Shown here one piece after another: positions 11,882 to 21,649 of a DNA stretch of 64,000 nucleotides. The notes under the pieces were generated by a model. That model was not told the origin of the DNA. It ran no database searches and was given only the letters and a program-made list of their open reading frames with translations. The stretch's first letter is position 1, and each line of letters starts with the position of its first letter. Location of the stretch: positions 41,423 through 105,422 of the forward strand of contig JADQWC010000657.1 in the NCBI GenBank assembly GCA_017979445.1. Direction: 5' to 3'. A program made the position numbers and the translations under genes. The DNA comes from Akebia trifoliata (taxonomy: Eukaryota > Streptophyta > Magnoliopsida > Ranunculales > Lardizabalaceae).

Positions 11882-13924
11882 TATGTGATCCTGAGTCAGC
11901 AGAAAACTCGTTGGTTAGCTGTCCCAAAAAGTGTTCCACGAAAAACATGCTATAGAAGATATGATTTTGTTTTGAAAGGAAATTAATGAGTTTGGAATGA
12001 TAGTCAAATCAACGTGATCCACACATGCATATGAATCACACCCATAATTAAGATTCTATTAATTAAACATATGAATCACAAACGGTAGGGATACAGAACA
12101 GTGTGCCGGGCCGTTTGGGTCAATGAATAAAACAATTTCCCTCAACATCAATTGGTATATAGATCTAGCAAAAACTTCATATTGAGTGGGGTAAGAGTAG
12201 GGGAAAATTATTAATGTATCCTTCAAATTTCTTTCTTTCTTAATGCCCCCTTCATCCCTTTTCCTTCTTAGGGTCGAGATCGACCATTTGTTGTGACTTG
12301 TGACTCATATATAATATGGGTACCCATATAACTTAGTTCTCAATAATTGAATGAGAAAAAATATTTTGCATGTTGAGAATTTTTTTTTCTTTTTTTCAAA
12401 AAATTATCAACTTAACTACAACTTGTTATAATAAAGATATGAGTCAATAGTTTTCCAAAAATCAAAATTTATCTTCTTTCCAATCTATAATTCTTTAGAC
12501 TCATTTTATTAAGTTTTAATGCATAGTTTATATGGAAAATTAAAAGAACTTCATGCCATAGAAACTAATGGTTTTGATTCCTATTGGTTCAATTGCATTT
12601 TAAACTCAACTCTAATCAATTCCTATTGGTTCAGTTTCATTTGAGACCCAACTCTAATCAATTCCATCAAAAAGGTAACACCACTGTGGTTTTCGGTCCT
12701 AATTAAATAGGTACCTATACTAACTAGGCTATCAAGTTACTCTCCAAAAGTTAGGGGTTATTTAGAATGAAATCCCAACCATTGGATTTCTTAATTACAT
12801 GGTTGAGATCATGTGATTTTTTTCATGAGTCATCAAATCCTCAGTTTTCTTTTTCAATTGCTCCTTTAGTGGCTAGATATGAAAGAGAGATCTATGGAAA
12901 TCCAAGATAAGTCGAGTTGTTTTTGGTTCAGTGGCAATCAACATATTTGTAACAAAAGGAATTTAATTTCCTAGTAGAGTGGTGTATGTTGGCCTCAACT
13001 TTTGCACTTTGATTTATCCTATCTGCAAGGGTAGAAATTGGAGGATTTTTTTTATTTTATGAAATTGTTCTTTATAATTGATTGAACTCCATGGAAGAGT
13101 AAGTTCTTGAGATGTCCGGATGTGAATATCATGAAGACGTCTGAAGAATTATTCCCATGTCCTCGGTTCAAATCCTTTGAACCCATACTTCTTACCAAAT
13201 TATAAACTCCCATGATCATGATGTAGAATGTATCTCGATGATACCAATATGTATTCCTAAGATTCAATTTTGACCGACCATTGTTTTTCATGTTTTAATA
13301 TTGCGGATTTTGCATATTTTTTTTCTACAAGTCATTTTCATGAGTTCATAATCCGTATATAATATAAACAGTAAAAGCTGCAGCAAGATTCGATTCCCAT
13401 TGGATAGTCAGCAGATCCCACCTAATGTCGGTGTCCGTACTTCTAATGGCCCATAAAGAATTGGATTTTGTTAACGTGTGAACTTGCGATGAAGTGCAAT
13501 AAATACACTTTAGAAATTAAAATTTGAGGGTATTTTGGTGAGAATAATTTTGTCTAAGTCATTTTCGATACAAAATCCAATCTTCAAAGTGTGTTTAATA
13601 CACTTAAACGTATGCCCTTTAATCACGCTAAAGAAAGAGCTGAGATTTGCTCCGTACCTAATTAAGGTCATGTGGGACCCCAACTTATGCCAAATGGAAA
13701 TTTTTTTTTTTTTTGTGCGTGTGCGTGTGGTGGGGGGGGGGGGGGGGGGGGGGGACCGCATGGATATGTGGGCCATCCCATCCCTTGATGGATATACATA
13801 CAAAAGATCGGATTGATTGGTGATGTATCTCCATTCATATTAGTATTGTCTTAAGAATGATATATGATCATTGGATTTAAATTATTTTTTAAGAACTTAG
13901 ATCTGGTGGATACAATGATTTTTG
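11882..13924. other. Intergenic, no gene recognised
   Basis: AT-rich sequence with short direct repeats (a 40-45-bp duplication at about 12578-12665) and a 23-G homopolymer at 13732-13754. Reading frames here are low-complexity products. Unit 2 lacks the counterpart of 11710-13920, so this stretch was deleted there or inserted here. Confidence 0.5.
13732..13754 (+). repeat. Poly(G) run of 23
   Basis: The longest guanine homopolymer in the window follows a T-run and a (GTGC/GTGT) stretch. Such runs can form quadruplexes and are error-prone in sequencing, so the exact length is uncertain. Confidence 0.85.
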
Positions 13925-14045
13925 GCACGTAAGTACACCAAAGGATAGACCACATATCCATACGATCATTGGGTCCCCAAAAAGTCCACGTGGCATAAAA
14001 TAGGTGCCACCTAACCATAGTTAGGAACGGGACACCGTTCTGGAT
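13925..14045. repeat. Duplicated non-coding block (pairs with 29530-29640)
   Basis: The motif GACCACATATCCATACG and the downstream GTGCCACCTAACC recur in the same order at 29550-29625. It anchors the alignment of units 1 and 2 beyond the kinase genes. Confidence 0.7.
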
Positions 14046-14616
14046 CCCTACTCATTCAAAATTTACATGTTAAGTTGATGAATCAATGGCATCACACACA
14101 TGTGTATTGAAAATTACTAAAATAAACCATTAAATTGCTCTGAAATTTACTCTTGAAATAACCCATCTTTATCAATCCAAAAAAAATAAAAAATTAACAC
14201 CGTGGACTAGTATAGAGGAAGCCATAAAGTTCACAAGGAGAAGTGAAATATCTCAGATCCTAATAACATCAGATTACCTGAACTAAAATCAATTACATTA
14301 ATGGGTTGTTTGATCCTTCTTTGAAATTTGTGGAGCTAAAGAAGGAAATTTAGTTGCTAGCTTCATCATTCACTACTTGCACTCATGAGTTTTTTCCGAG
14401 AGGCAGATTTTAAGAGAAATATTTTCATTGTTGGTGATAGTTCTACGATTCCTCAAGAGCTTGCAAAAATTACTTTCAATGAAGTAACATGTAACTAAAT
14501 TCCTGAATAATTGGTTTTCAGTAAAGATAATGACAAGGAGAAATACATCAATATAAATTACCTGAATATCAACATTAGATTCATAAACTTTTTGAAATTA
14601 GTATAACAACGGCATT

Positions 14617-14725
14617 TTACATTTCACCACATTCAGCAATGACACATGCAAGTTTAGGACAATTGTTAGGTCCAATAGCCACATTCTCAATCTTCCTGAC
14701 AAGCAAAAGACCATCTCCAAGCACT
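14617..14725 (-). pseudogene. Cyclophilin (CYP22-like) terminal exon fragment
   Basis: On minus, an AG acceptor at 14726-14727 opens a frame [20 protein letters not shown], then [15 protein letters not shown] and a TAA stop (14617-14619). This is the conserved C-terminus of plant peptidyl-prolyl isomerases of the CYP22 type. I found no other cyclophilin exon in the neighbourhood, so it is an isolated terminal exon left by capture, retro-duplication or deletion. The frame itself is intact. Confidence 0.7.
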
Positions 14726-15228
14726 CTACAAGAAATCAACATACGTCATCATCCACAATGCCTTATTCAAACTATTTGGGATCGAAAATTCTAAAAGGTG
14801 AAAATGGCTTTAAGGGGGAAAAAAAATTCATATATATTACTTCGCATGGAAGTAAAATTAGACCAGAATACCCCAAAAACTACATGCTTATTGTTAATCC
14901 AATCACATTTCGAGCACATAATAAAGAACTACAGGGAAAAAATAATAATCTGGATTAGATGAAGAATAAAGTTGTTTAGAGGAAACATCACTAATGCAAA
15001 CAACTCAATTTATAAAAATATATTCAAAAAATCAAACGTTAGATGTGCATGAACAAGAATGAATATGAGCTAAAACTTGTTTCTATTTTGTAAAGACTAC
15101 CCTTTTTCACTGATTTTGTTGCTAGCTCAAAAACACTCCAAAATCAAGTCATCAATTTTTTTCTAATCATAGATGAAATAATTGCGCATTCAAGAGGGGG
15201 TCCATTAGTGCAGATAACATAAAGTTAG
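14726..15228. other. No gene recognised
   Basis: AT-rich sequence upstream (on minus) of the cyclophilin exon. I looked for further cyclophilin exons and saw none. Confidence 0.4.
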
Positions 15229-15458
15229 TGTGTGTTTGATAACACTTCTGAAGTCGGAATGGAAGTGGTCCATTTTTAAAATTCATACTTTAGAAGTTTT
15301 ATTTTTGTTTGTTTTGATTTAGATTTTAGACTTCAGAAGTTTTGAACCACTGATCGAGGGATGCTGAATGAAACGTCTGAAGTTTGATTTCTAATTTCAA
15401 ACTATAGATGTTTCCAGACTCCAGACTTCAGTCTTCAGAAGTATTACCAAATATAGCC
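15229..15458. mobile_element. MITE, 230 bp
   Basis: The ends are inverted repeats: TTTGATAACACTTCTGAAG on the left and the complement of CTTCAGAAGTATTACCAAA on the right. Internal copies of the CTTCAGAAG motif also occur. TTAG flanks both sides (15225-15228, 15459-15462). The superfamily is uncertain. Confidence 0.65.
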
Positions 15459-16201
15459 TTAGTTTAACAGACTAGAATATCTTAAGAACGTAAGGGCTTT
15501 AGAATAAATCAGACCAAAAATCAAAGTAGGTGAGTGCAAATTTAGCAATGATATACACATCGTAAAATTAATAGACATTAAAAACTTAGAAGATATTCCA
15601 TTTGTGTTGTCTTGGTTATATTATCAGTAAGGGATTAATTTTATTTTTTCTCTGAAAGGCAAAATTGCCTAAAAGTGTGAGGGAAGCCTTGCTGGAACCT
15701 TCATTCAACATTTACTTTCTAATATATTCTTCCATAGTTATAGTTTCAATTTCTTTCTCTAATTCCAAGGGATCTCTTCTTGCATCTATAACAAATGTAA
15801 AAATAAAAGGGCCGGAACTTAGATTTGATTTCCTTGAGCAGATTCATCTGTGGTAAAACATATAGACTCAAGGGTGATACTTGGTGCAAAGGGAGTTGAA
15901 AGTTCTATACTAAAATAATTTCTTCTGAAGCTTTCTCTATGTCAACCTTCATAGGCCTGGCCATCTAAATTGTGGGAAACCATTATCAGAAATGTAAATA
16001 TTCTCTAAGGGGAGAATATGGTCATAATAGCTTTGAAGGTTGATCAGGCTCTCAGTTGGGAAAACGATTTCTCTGGGAGATGTGCGTGCTGGACCCATGA
16101 AAGTTCAGCTTCATCAGGCTCTTGGTGACCTCGAAATCTACCCTTCTCCTTAGCTTTGAAGGTTAACTGAGATTTAACCAAGCTTTTATGTGTTATGCTA
16201 G

Positions 16202-16342
16202 TTAATCGATGAAGCCCACAAAGTGTTTGTCGTAATTTCTCAACCAAATGTGGTTTCTTGGAATTCTTTGATTTGTGGTTTTGTGGAGAATGGACAGTTT
16301 CGAAAGGCACTAAGTTTGGATTCAGAGATAAAGAGGTCTGAT
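16202..16342 (+). pseudogene. PPR protein fragment (PLS-type)
   Basis: The plus frame reads LIDEAHKVFVVISQPNVVSW followed by NSLICGFVENGQFRKALSL and EIKRSD. This is one to two pentatricopeptide repeats of the plant PLS class, proteins that normally bind organellar RNA. Nothing before or after continues the array, and the frame runs into purine-rich sequence. It is an isolated fragment. Confidence 0.7.
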
Positions 16343-16974
16343 TGCAGGTGGATTCAATCACGAAAACATATAAAAAATTGGGAGAATCCAAGAGAAAAAC
16401 ACACAAGATCGAAAACCAAAACAAATCTGAAATAAAACAAAACAAATCGAAATTGAAAAATATAAAAAAGAAAAACAAATCCTAAAAACCAAAACAAATC
16501 AATTAGTAGAAGCCAAAATAAATCTTAAAGATAAATAAAGATGGATCTAAAATAGGAATGCAAATTAAGGCCAAAATTAAGCTACTCAAAGAAGTATAAA
16601 AACAAAAAAGATGAAGAAAATTGAAGAGAAACTACAGATCTGGAAAACAGCAATAAGTTTAAGAAGAAGGCTAGAAGGTAAATAGATTGGAAAGAAAAAA
16701 TTGGAGAAGAAAGATTAAAATTTGAAGATTACATTCAAGAACACTAAAAAGGAAAACAGATCTATAAAAGAACAAATCCAAAAAAGAAAATTAGAATTTA
16801 AAAAGAATGCTAGAAGAACAAGAAATCGAAAAACAAAACCGATGACAACCAAGATCCTTTCAATGAAAGCAGTATTTTTCCCCCATTAATAGCTCATCAA
16901 TTTCAAATTTGGATAAATTGGGGGAACAGTGACGAGTTCTTGGTTGATCTCGTTCACATTGCAAGGAAGAGGAT
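16343..16974. other. A-rich non-coding stretch
   Basis: Repetitive AAAxAAAxAAATC-type sequence with many short purine tracts and no supportable gene. It has no clear counterpart in unit 2. Confidence 0.4.
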
Positions 16975-17320
16975 TTGAGATCCAACCTTGCAAAACGGCA
17001 AGGTGATCGGCTCTGATCTATATTGGATCTGATTTAAGGTGTTCTTGATGAAGTGAAATTGAAGAAAAAGAAATTGAATAGAAGAGAGAATTAAAGATAC
17101 AAGAAATTGAAAGAGAAACAAGAAATTAAATGAAAATTACAATTAAATTTAGAATTTCATTGAAAAACAATAAAGAAACATTACAGATTTTGGAGTTTCA
17201 TTAGTAGAACTTCTACTTCATCTTTATCTTCTTCCCCAAGATCCCTAATTTTCTTCTCTACTTTCGAATTCTCTCCTTCCTACCTGTGTGTGTGAGTGTG
17301 AGTGTGAGTGTGAGAGACAG
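16975..17320. repeat. Duplicated block with unoccupied CACTA2 site
   Basis: This block matches 30200-30301 joined directly to 49011-49239. Here the sequence runs uninterrupted through GAA at 17081-17083; in unit 2 the same point is split by CACTA2. It ends in a GTGTGAGTGTGAG microsatellite at 17285-17315, next to the duplication junction at 17320/17321. Confidence 0.85.
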
Positions 17321-17645
17321 ACATATTCTATGCTATTGGTAAATGCTTTACGTGGAGGAACGATTCCTTGGCGTTTGGAAACGGAACTTCATCGAATAAA
17401 AACTATTCTTTCTCTAATTACTTGAGAACTGCAACATGCTTGGTGAGAGATGAATTTTACTGGCAATGTGCTTCTAAATTGTTTTCTTTAATCTTCAGAG
17501 TCCTTTGGGTTTAATGATGTTAATAGCTTGGCAATCATTGTAAAAAAACATATGTTTCTATGGTCATAGGTTGGATCTTCCTATTGTCAGAGTTGTAAAC
17601 TAAGGGCAAGGCCCTTGTAATTCTTCTATTAATACATCATTTGTT
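17321..17645 (+). mobile_element. LINE 3' end, second copy
   Basis: Nearly identical to 7964-8283 over its length (same GTAAATGCTTTACGTGGAGG start and GGGCAAGGCCCTTGTAATTC end). It is a copy made by the tandem duplication, not an independent insertion, because it begins mid-element. Confidence 0.85.
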
Positions 17646-17654
17646 CATTTAGTG

Positions 17655-18365
17655 GGAAAAAAAAACTAGAAATTTAATCGACAATGGGAGAGCCACTAAA
17701 TTTTGGACTGATCCTTGGTTGTTGGATAAATAGCTGGTGGAAGTGTTTGGACATAGAATGGTGTCTCAATTTGGAAGCAATTTAAACTCTTCAGCAGTTG
17801 AGGCTTTGCATTCAAATATTTATCCCTTTGAAAAAGAAAAAAATGTGTATTGTGACGATGGAGCAGCTTCATTCTAAAGATTCTACAGTTCGCTTTAGAC
17901 TTCGAGTTCAATTTGGAACTTCTTCATGTATGTTTTCATTTAAATCAGTCTAGGAGAACTCTCGTGACAGGTTTTCCATCGTTGCATTGGCCTATGTTTA
18001 TTTAGCACACATTTAGATATAACAAGTGTATGTGTTATGCTTGGTTAGCTTTGCAAAATAAACTTACGATTGGATAATTTGATGAAATCGCTCCTCGAGT
18101 TGTTTTATTTGGATTTTTGTTACTATCTCTCTCGGTCAGAATGTGAATCTGTTGAATACTTATTTTTTAAGTCTTCTTATTCTAGTTGGATTTGGAAATC
18201 GCTTAGGTGCTCGGGGTTGGATTTGTAATGGAAGAGTTGGATAAGATTGGGATTTAATCTACACCTCATGAAACTCTTGCTCCTTTGTTTTTAACCTTTG
18301 GTGTCTTCCTCTGTTTGGCATATGTGGAAAAAACAAAATAGTTGGATTTTTAAGAAAAAATTTTC
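17655..18365 (+). mobile_element. Second L1-type LINE fragment
   Basis: Plus frames give NGRATKFWTDPWLLDK (about 17685-17735), then WLALQNKLTIG-like zf-RVT sequence (about 18040-18180) and SVWHMWKKQNSWIFKKKF (about 18312-18362). These are the standard blocks downstream of RT in plant L1 elements. It has several stops. It separates two pieces of unit 2 that lie 70 bp apart in unit 1 (8283 and 8354), so it probably inserted after the duplication. Confidence 0.7.
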
Positions 18366-18493
18366 CATAAAAAAGAGTGTTGGAAGTTGCAGAAAGATTG
18401 GGAATTTCGATCAGCGAAAAATAAATTACTAAAGTTCCTTCCAGATGGAAACCCCTTGTTTGGATTTCAATAAACTAAATTGTGCTAGACTAT

Positions 18494-18517
18494 CACTACA
18501 AAAAAATTGCAAAATAG
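18494..18517 (+). repeat. CACTA1 left terminal inverted repeat
   Basis: Begins CACTACAAAAAAATTGC and is followed by AGGAAC. The same CACTACAA...AGGAAC layout starts CACTA2's 3' end at 30302. Confidence 0.8.
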
Positions 18518-19066
18518 GAACTTAAGTTTAAAATGGCAGTAAGCCATTTTTATTTAACAACGGTATAAAATCGTTTTATTCGTTTTTGAAACAACCCAAT
18601 CTCCGTCTCTCTGTTTGGAACGAACCTCTCTCTCTTTATCTCTCTCTCTCTCATAGTCGCTCCCTTGATCGAACTCTCTCTCTCTCTCTCAGTCGCTCTC
18701 TCTCTCAGTCGCTCTCTCTCTCGATCACTCCCTCGATCGACCTCTCAGTTTCTTCCCTCTTTAATTCGTTGGCTTCATATCTCTCTCTCTCACAGTCGGA
18801 GAACTCGAAAACTCCCAAAATCTGAAACTTCTCTCTCTATTAGTGGGAGAAGAATTCCCCAAAATCTGAAACAACATCTCTTTCGATCTCTCTTTGACAA
18901 CATTTGAGACTAAGGAGATGGAAGATATAGGAAGAAACCCTAGAAAAATTGCAAAATTGAGGTTGAGATAGGAGGAAACTAAGAGAGATTGATAGTTTTC
19001 ATAAATTACCATCTGAATTTACTTCTCGAGATTGAAGAGTGATTCTCAGATTATTCAAATTGAAAG
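18518..19066 (+). promoter_or_regulatory. CACTA1 5' arm: CT-rich leader with splice donor
   Basis: A long CT microsatellite (about 18606-18830) is followed by purine-rich leader sequence and a good donor AAAG|GTATGT at 19066/19067, then a T-rich tract resembling a plant 5'-UTR intron. No coding frame is convincing. It looks like a non-coding first exon supplied by the element upstream of captured exons. Confidence 0.45.
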
Positions 19067-20775
19067 GTATGTAATTCTGTTATTCGATCTAAATTTTAAT
19101 TTAATGTTTAAAGCCAGGTATATTTATTTTAATTCAGATTCTTCCTCTCTTGATTTTTTAAGTAGTTGGAGCTTTCTACGTTTGGTTTCTCTGGTTTGAT
19201 CTTAGTTTTGAAGCTATTTTTGGCAGTTTGAATTACTGTTACTGTTCTTACTGTTTATAGTGTTTTTTGTTCTGTTTTTGAGTTCTTCGTTGTGCATTTT
19301 AATGTGTTGTTTAGGTTTTTAAATGTATTATTTACTTAGTTTAAGATATTTTGGTTTGGATGATATTTTTCTCTTAGTTTGCTCTTAGTTTTGTAGCTAT
19401 CTTAGGCAGTATGAAGTTATTGTTGCAGGTCTTACATTTTAAATTGTTTTTTTGTTCTATTTTTAGTACTTTGTTAAGCATTTTGATGCGTTGTTTAGGT
19501 TTTTAAATGCTTTAGTTGAGAAAAAGAGTTTTAAGCTTTGAAGGGGTTTTTTAGCATTCCGTTCTCCACTTCGAGTTCCAGAACTATGTTCTAGGATTTT
19601 TCTGCATTAATGGTAAGATTGGTGAGTTTTGAAGCTTGTTTTCTTCTATTTTCATGTTTTATTTCAGTTTTTGTTTACTTTTGAGTAGTTCTTTAGTTTC
19701 TTGAGGTTTTGTTTCATATTTTAGTGTGATTTTGGTAGTTTGTTCTGTTTTCTATTGGAGAAACTAAATTTGTTGGTTAAATCACAGCACAGGACACTGT
19801 CCATACAAAGGATTATAGAATGTTCTAGAATAACGAATTCAGGTGGTAATATTAGTTTAGTCTTTCTTCCAATTCAATTTCTTTCCTCTTATGAACTATT
19901 GATCTGTTTTTAATCATAGTTTTTTTTTTCTTTATTTTTATAGTTAAAGAAGTCGAGATGAACCGCCAAAGAGGCAAAATTGCAGACTAATCATGGGGTC
20001 ACAAACAAGCTACATACTTTACATCAATATGGATTCCCATCTAAAATGAAAATCTTCAAATAATACCCCATGAGCTAGAATGTATCTTTTACCAAAGAAA
20101 TATTTTAGCTTTTACATAAAACAAAAATCAAAAAAATTTCCTTCCCTTCAAATGGTATTAAACCGTTTTACTTTTTAAAGCCATTTTATTCATTTTTAAA
20201 CGTCCCAATCTCTGTCTTATTCTATTGGACGATTTTTAAAGCCATTTTAAGCCGTTTTCCCTCTTTTCTTTAATTTGGCAGGCCTAGCATAAGTATTTTG
20301 TGACTTAGTGGGTTTTTTCAAACTGGTGTCAATGAACACCAACTTTAAACTTATCAATTAAGTTTGCAGATTTTTCTTGCTTTACATTGGTTTTGAGTAA
20401 TTAATGATCAGACATTGTTATAAATACATAAATATGATGCTTATTCCCTCATCTAGCTATATCTGCAAATTTCAGACAATATTACCCATATCCTTTTGTC
20501 TCTAGTCATTAAACCCTTCCATCTATAGATATTCCTTTGCTCTGTACTTATATTTTTTATTCTAACATTTGTTTATAGGTTAGATGCTCTGTGAGTATGT
20601 CTTGTAAATTCAATCATTTAGTTCCTCACATATAGATGTATCATACGCACATGCATCAAGGAGACTAGTTTATGAAGCATTTAAGTTTCAAGTAACTTTT
20701 AGGTGGGAAGATTGAGGGTGACCTATCAATTGCCATGCTCTTGTTATAGTTGAAGTAACTGCTCATATTCAAGAA
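19067..20775. other. T-rich intron-like interior of CACTA1
   Basis: No gene is recognised. About 20140-20215 repeats part of the left subterminal region (AAACCGTTTTA, AAGCCATTTTATTCATTTTT, CCCAATCTCTGTCT; compare 18535-18615), so an internal duplicate of the arm is present. Confidence 0.5.
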
Positions 20776-20779
20776 TAGA

Positions 20780-21545
20780 ACCCTTGGTATACATTATTTT
20801 CATATATCACAGTGTTAGTTCATGAGGCTAGAGAGAGTCAATCGAAAATTAGAACTCTAGAGAGCTACTTTAGACTACAAGGGATTTAGATTTTAGAATA
20901 AATAGGATCATGAATAGATACATGGAGATTGAGGGGGATCTGGCCCATAACTGAGAGTTGTTTAAAGTGGATGTGCTTCTGGAGTGCTATGTGATCGATA
21001 CATCCCAATCAATTAAAATGTAAGTTTTATAAGATGGTGGGAAGACCGATTATGCTCTATGGGGCTGAATGTTGAGATATTAAAAAGCATGTTCATATAG
21101 TCAGGGTAGGAGATATGAGAAGGCTAAGATGGAGGAGCAAAAAAGATGAACAAAGAATATTTAAAAAGAACGCTTTCATTAATGTGTAGGAATGATCTCA
21201 ATGGGTGATAAATTTAAAAAGAATAATTAGGCACTTTGCAAATTATAATTTATACTTGTAAAAACAGAAGTGTTGGAATAATCTCAGTATGTGATAAACT
21301 AAGACAAAGTCAATTGAAATGGTTAGGTTATGTGAAAAGAAGATCAATAACAACCCCAGTTGGAAGGAGCATGCAAGTTGGACATCCTAAAAGAGAGAGA
21401 AGGGGACCAAAATGAATATGGATTGAGGTGGTGAGAGAAAATATGAATGCACTTGATTAACATAAGACATAGCTTGAGACAGAATCCAAGGAGAGGGGGG
21501 GACAAGATTCATTCAATTCCAAATGTTTGGGAGGGTCTGATGGTG
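20780..21545 (+). mobile_element. RTE-type LINE fragment inside CACTA1
   Basis: Broken plus frames give the 3' end of an RTE-clade reverse transcriptase ORF: KFYKMVGRPIMLYGAECW-like (about 21015-21075), RVGDMRRLRW (about 21100-21135), DKLRQSQLKWLGYVKRRS (about 21294-21347), then RGP...IWIEVVREN (about 21402-21445). It lies just upstream of the kinase exons, so it was either in the donor gene's intron at capture or inserted later. Confidence 0.75.
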
Positions 21546-21649
21546 ACGAGTTAAAATTGTTGGGTTTGGTTATAACCTCTTTCATACTGTTTGTGCTTCT
21601 TCTCTGGCTTTTGTGCTATCAAACGATAATACTCTTCTATATGCTTCAG

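Larger units (their letters stand above)
7964..17320. repeat. Tandem duplication, unit 1
   Basis: The unit begins inside the LINE at 7964 (ACATATTCTATGCTATTGG) and runs to a GT/GA-rich stretch at 17320, where the same LINE sequence starts again. It contains the LINE 3' end, RLK1 and the 17-kb block. The matching parts of unit 2 are 17321-17645, 18370-18490, 26660-29500, 29530-29640, 30200-30301 and 49011-49239. Unit 1 is 9.36 kb today. Unit 2 without its large insertions is about 5 kb, because parts were deleted or unit 1 gained sequence. Confidence 0.8.

Noticed and set aside
13510..13816. Open frames on both strands with Pro or Gly runs
   Set aside because: They are translations of the poly-G and T-run tract; low complexity, no family resemblance.
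18586..19012. Overlapping Ser/Leu-rich frames
   Set aside because: Products of a CT microsatellite in the CACTA1 5' arm.
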